Assembly (NCBI GenBank): GCA_905182985.1
Contig: CAJJDN010000020.1
Coordinates: 496,441-560,440, forward strand
DNA: 64,000 nucleotides
Source: Paramecium sonneborni
Taxonomy: Eukaryota > Ciliophora > Oligohymenophorea > Peniculida > Parameciidae
Reading direction: 5' to 3'
Part shown: piece after piece, positions 63,223 to 64,000 of the stretch
Layout: each line of letters starts with the position of its first letter
Numbering within the stretch: position 1 is the stretch's first letter
Program-made: the position numbers and the translations under genes
Notes under the pieces: model-generated
The model's input: the letters and a program-made list of their open reading frames with translations, nothing else
Told to the model about the DNA's origin: nothing
Databases searched by the model: none

Positions 63223-64000
63223 ATGATAAAAATTCGTATACTTCTCTCTCTTTGTGTTATCACAATGGCATAGTGGTAACTTGTTAGTGAAGATTTGCTT
63301 GATTTCTCTGTTTCTGGATCCAAATGGAATTATAGAGACTCATGTGATTGGAATAGTGGAACAATGGGTGGAGGCGGAGGAGGAGGTGGATCAGTTGGGT
63401 AATGCTCTGATAATGATATATAATATATTTATGTAGGTAGCTACAATATTAGAGCCTACTATTCTGTTTTAAATTTACCTCCCCATTATGAGGTCAAAAT
63501 CATAGTGGATGGTTATTTTTTAGATTCTTCTAATAGTAACTTTTATACTGTTGCTTATGATGTCTAAGGATCATCAACATCTACTTATTCACTATAATAT
63601 AAAGATAGTACATTAGGAACTTATCAATCAGTGTGTAAACCATCATGGAATAACTTTGAAATTTAAACATTCATATTGACGTTTAATCATAATGATAATA
63701 GTGAGGTTAGATTTAGGGTGTGTGGAACTAATTTTGGAAGTAGAAATTATGGTACAAGAGGGTTATAAATATATGTTAATAAATGTCATTGGTCCTGTTT
63801 AAAATGTAGTTCTAATAGTGCTGGAAGTTGCTTAGCTTGCTTTACTAACCCATCAGTAACTTTAGGATCAGCTACTACTTGTGGTAATTGTCCAGACAAT
63901 TATTAATTTATTGAATATTTAGATAATGTTAAAAGTTGTGAGATTGAATGTCATTATTATCGAATTCCAGATTCTAATAAAGTATGCTAATTTAATGAAA
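63223..64000 (+). CDS. Secreted cysteine-rich protein, partial
   Basis: At least 259 aa, running off the window. MIKIRILLSLCVITMAQWQL is a typical signal peptide; the start at 63223 is chosen because it places this peptide at the N-terminus. A Gly-rich loop (GTMGGGGGGGSVGQC) and a beta-rich domain (LNLPPHYEVKIIVDGYFL) follow. The visible C-terminal part begins cysteine-rich repeats (KCHWSCLKCSSNSAGSCLAC, CGNCPDNYQFIE) of the furin-like/growth-factor-receptor type found in large ciliate surface proteins. GC content is higher than in neighbouring genes. The complete protein is probably much longer. Confidence 0.85.

Overview
The window is eukaryotic, intron-bearing and very AT-rich. TAA and TAG are read as glutamine throughout and TGA is the only stop, so standard-code translation hides nearly every gene. 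Introns are tiny (mostly 20-34 nt, starting GTA and usually ending TAG, sometimes AAG or CAG). Intergenic gaps are short and the gene families are typical of ciliates: CDPKs, a TTL-family ligase, a TmcB/TmcC-like PAS membrane protein and a cysteine-rich surface protein. Together these point to a ciliate macronuclear genome, most likely Paramecium or a close relative. All gene models were read by hand with TAA/TAG = Gln. Where intron removal gives an exact multiple of three, I treat the model as well supported. Random ORFs of 60-100 codons are common at this base composition, so short anonymous ORFs are given low confidence.

Layout. 0.6-8.5 kb (mainly plus strand): a GAF-like coiled-coil protein, a membrane-anchored coiled-coil protein, the ribosome-biogenesis factor NIP7, small unknowns, a PEX11-family peroxin, and one broken ORF. 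8.9-14.4 kb (minus): small unknowns, a Ser/Thr kinase, and a coiled-coil protein with internal repeats and a Cys-rich tail. 14.8-18.6 kb: two tandem paralogues and weak or broken ORFs. 18.8-31.95 kb (minus): a GRAM/VASt-like membrane protein, a Ser/Asn-rich protein, a B-box + WD40 protein beside a B-box-only relative, a Kelch-like protein, and an IQ + ankyrin protein. 31.97-38.3 kb (minus): a small Cys-motif protein and a TTL-family enzyme, both disturbed by assembly duplications around single N bases. 38.5-43.7 kb: two small related ORFs, then a 671-aa protein divergently paired with a 199-aa protein with only 8 bp between start codons. 43.7-50.3 kb: a coiled-coil protein divergent from a sorting nexin, an N-myristoylation-type protein, a CLK/LAMMER kinase and an aquaporin. 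50.6-56.2 kb: a PNUTS-like protein (TFIIS-N-like region plus CCCH finger) and two convergent CDPKs. 57.6-62.5 kb: a 1603-aa PAS/Tmc-type membrane protein. 63.2-64 kb: the start of a secreted cysteine-rich protein that runs off the window.

The genes do not form a single pathway. Recurrent themes are calcium/kinase signalling (two CDPKs, CLK, another Ser/Thr kinase), membrane sensing and transport (PAS membrane protein, aquaporin, GRAM protein, sorting nexin) and local tandem or inverted duplication. The most solid unusual points are the two N-flanked exact duplications (1299 and 1158 bp, almost certainly assembly artefacts), the convergent CDPK pair with both shared and unshared introns, the 8-bp divergent gene pair, and several otherwise coherent ORFs interrupted by in-frame TGA codons.
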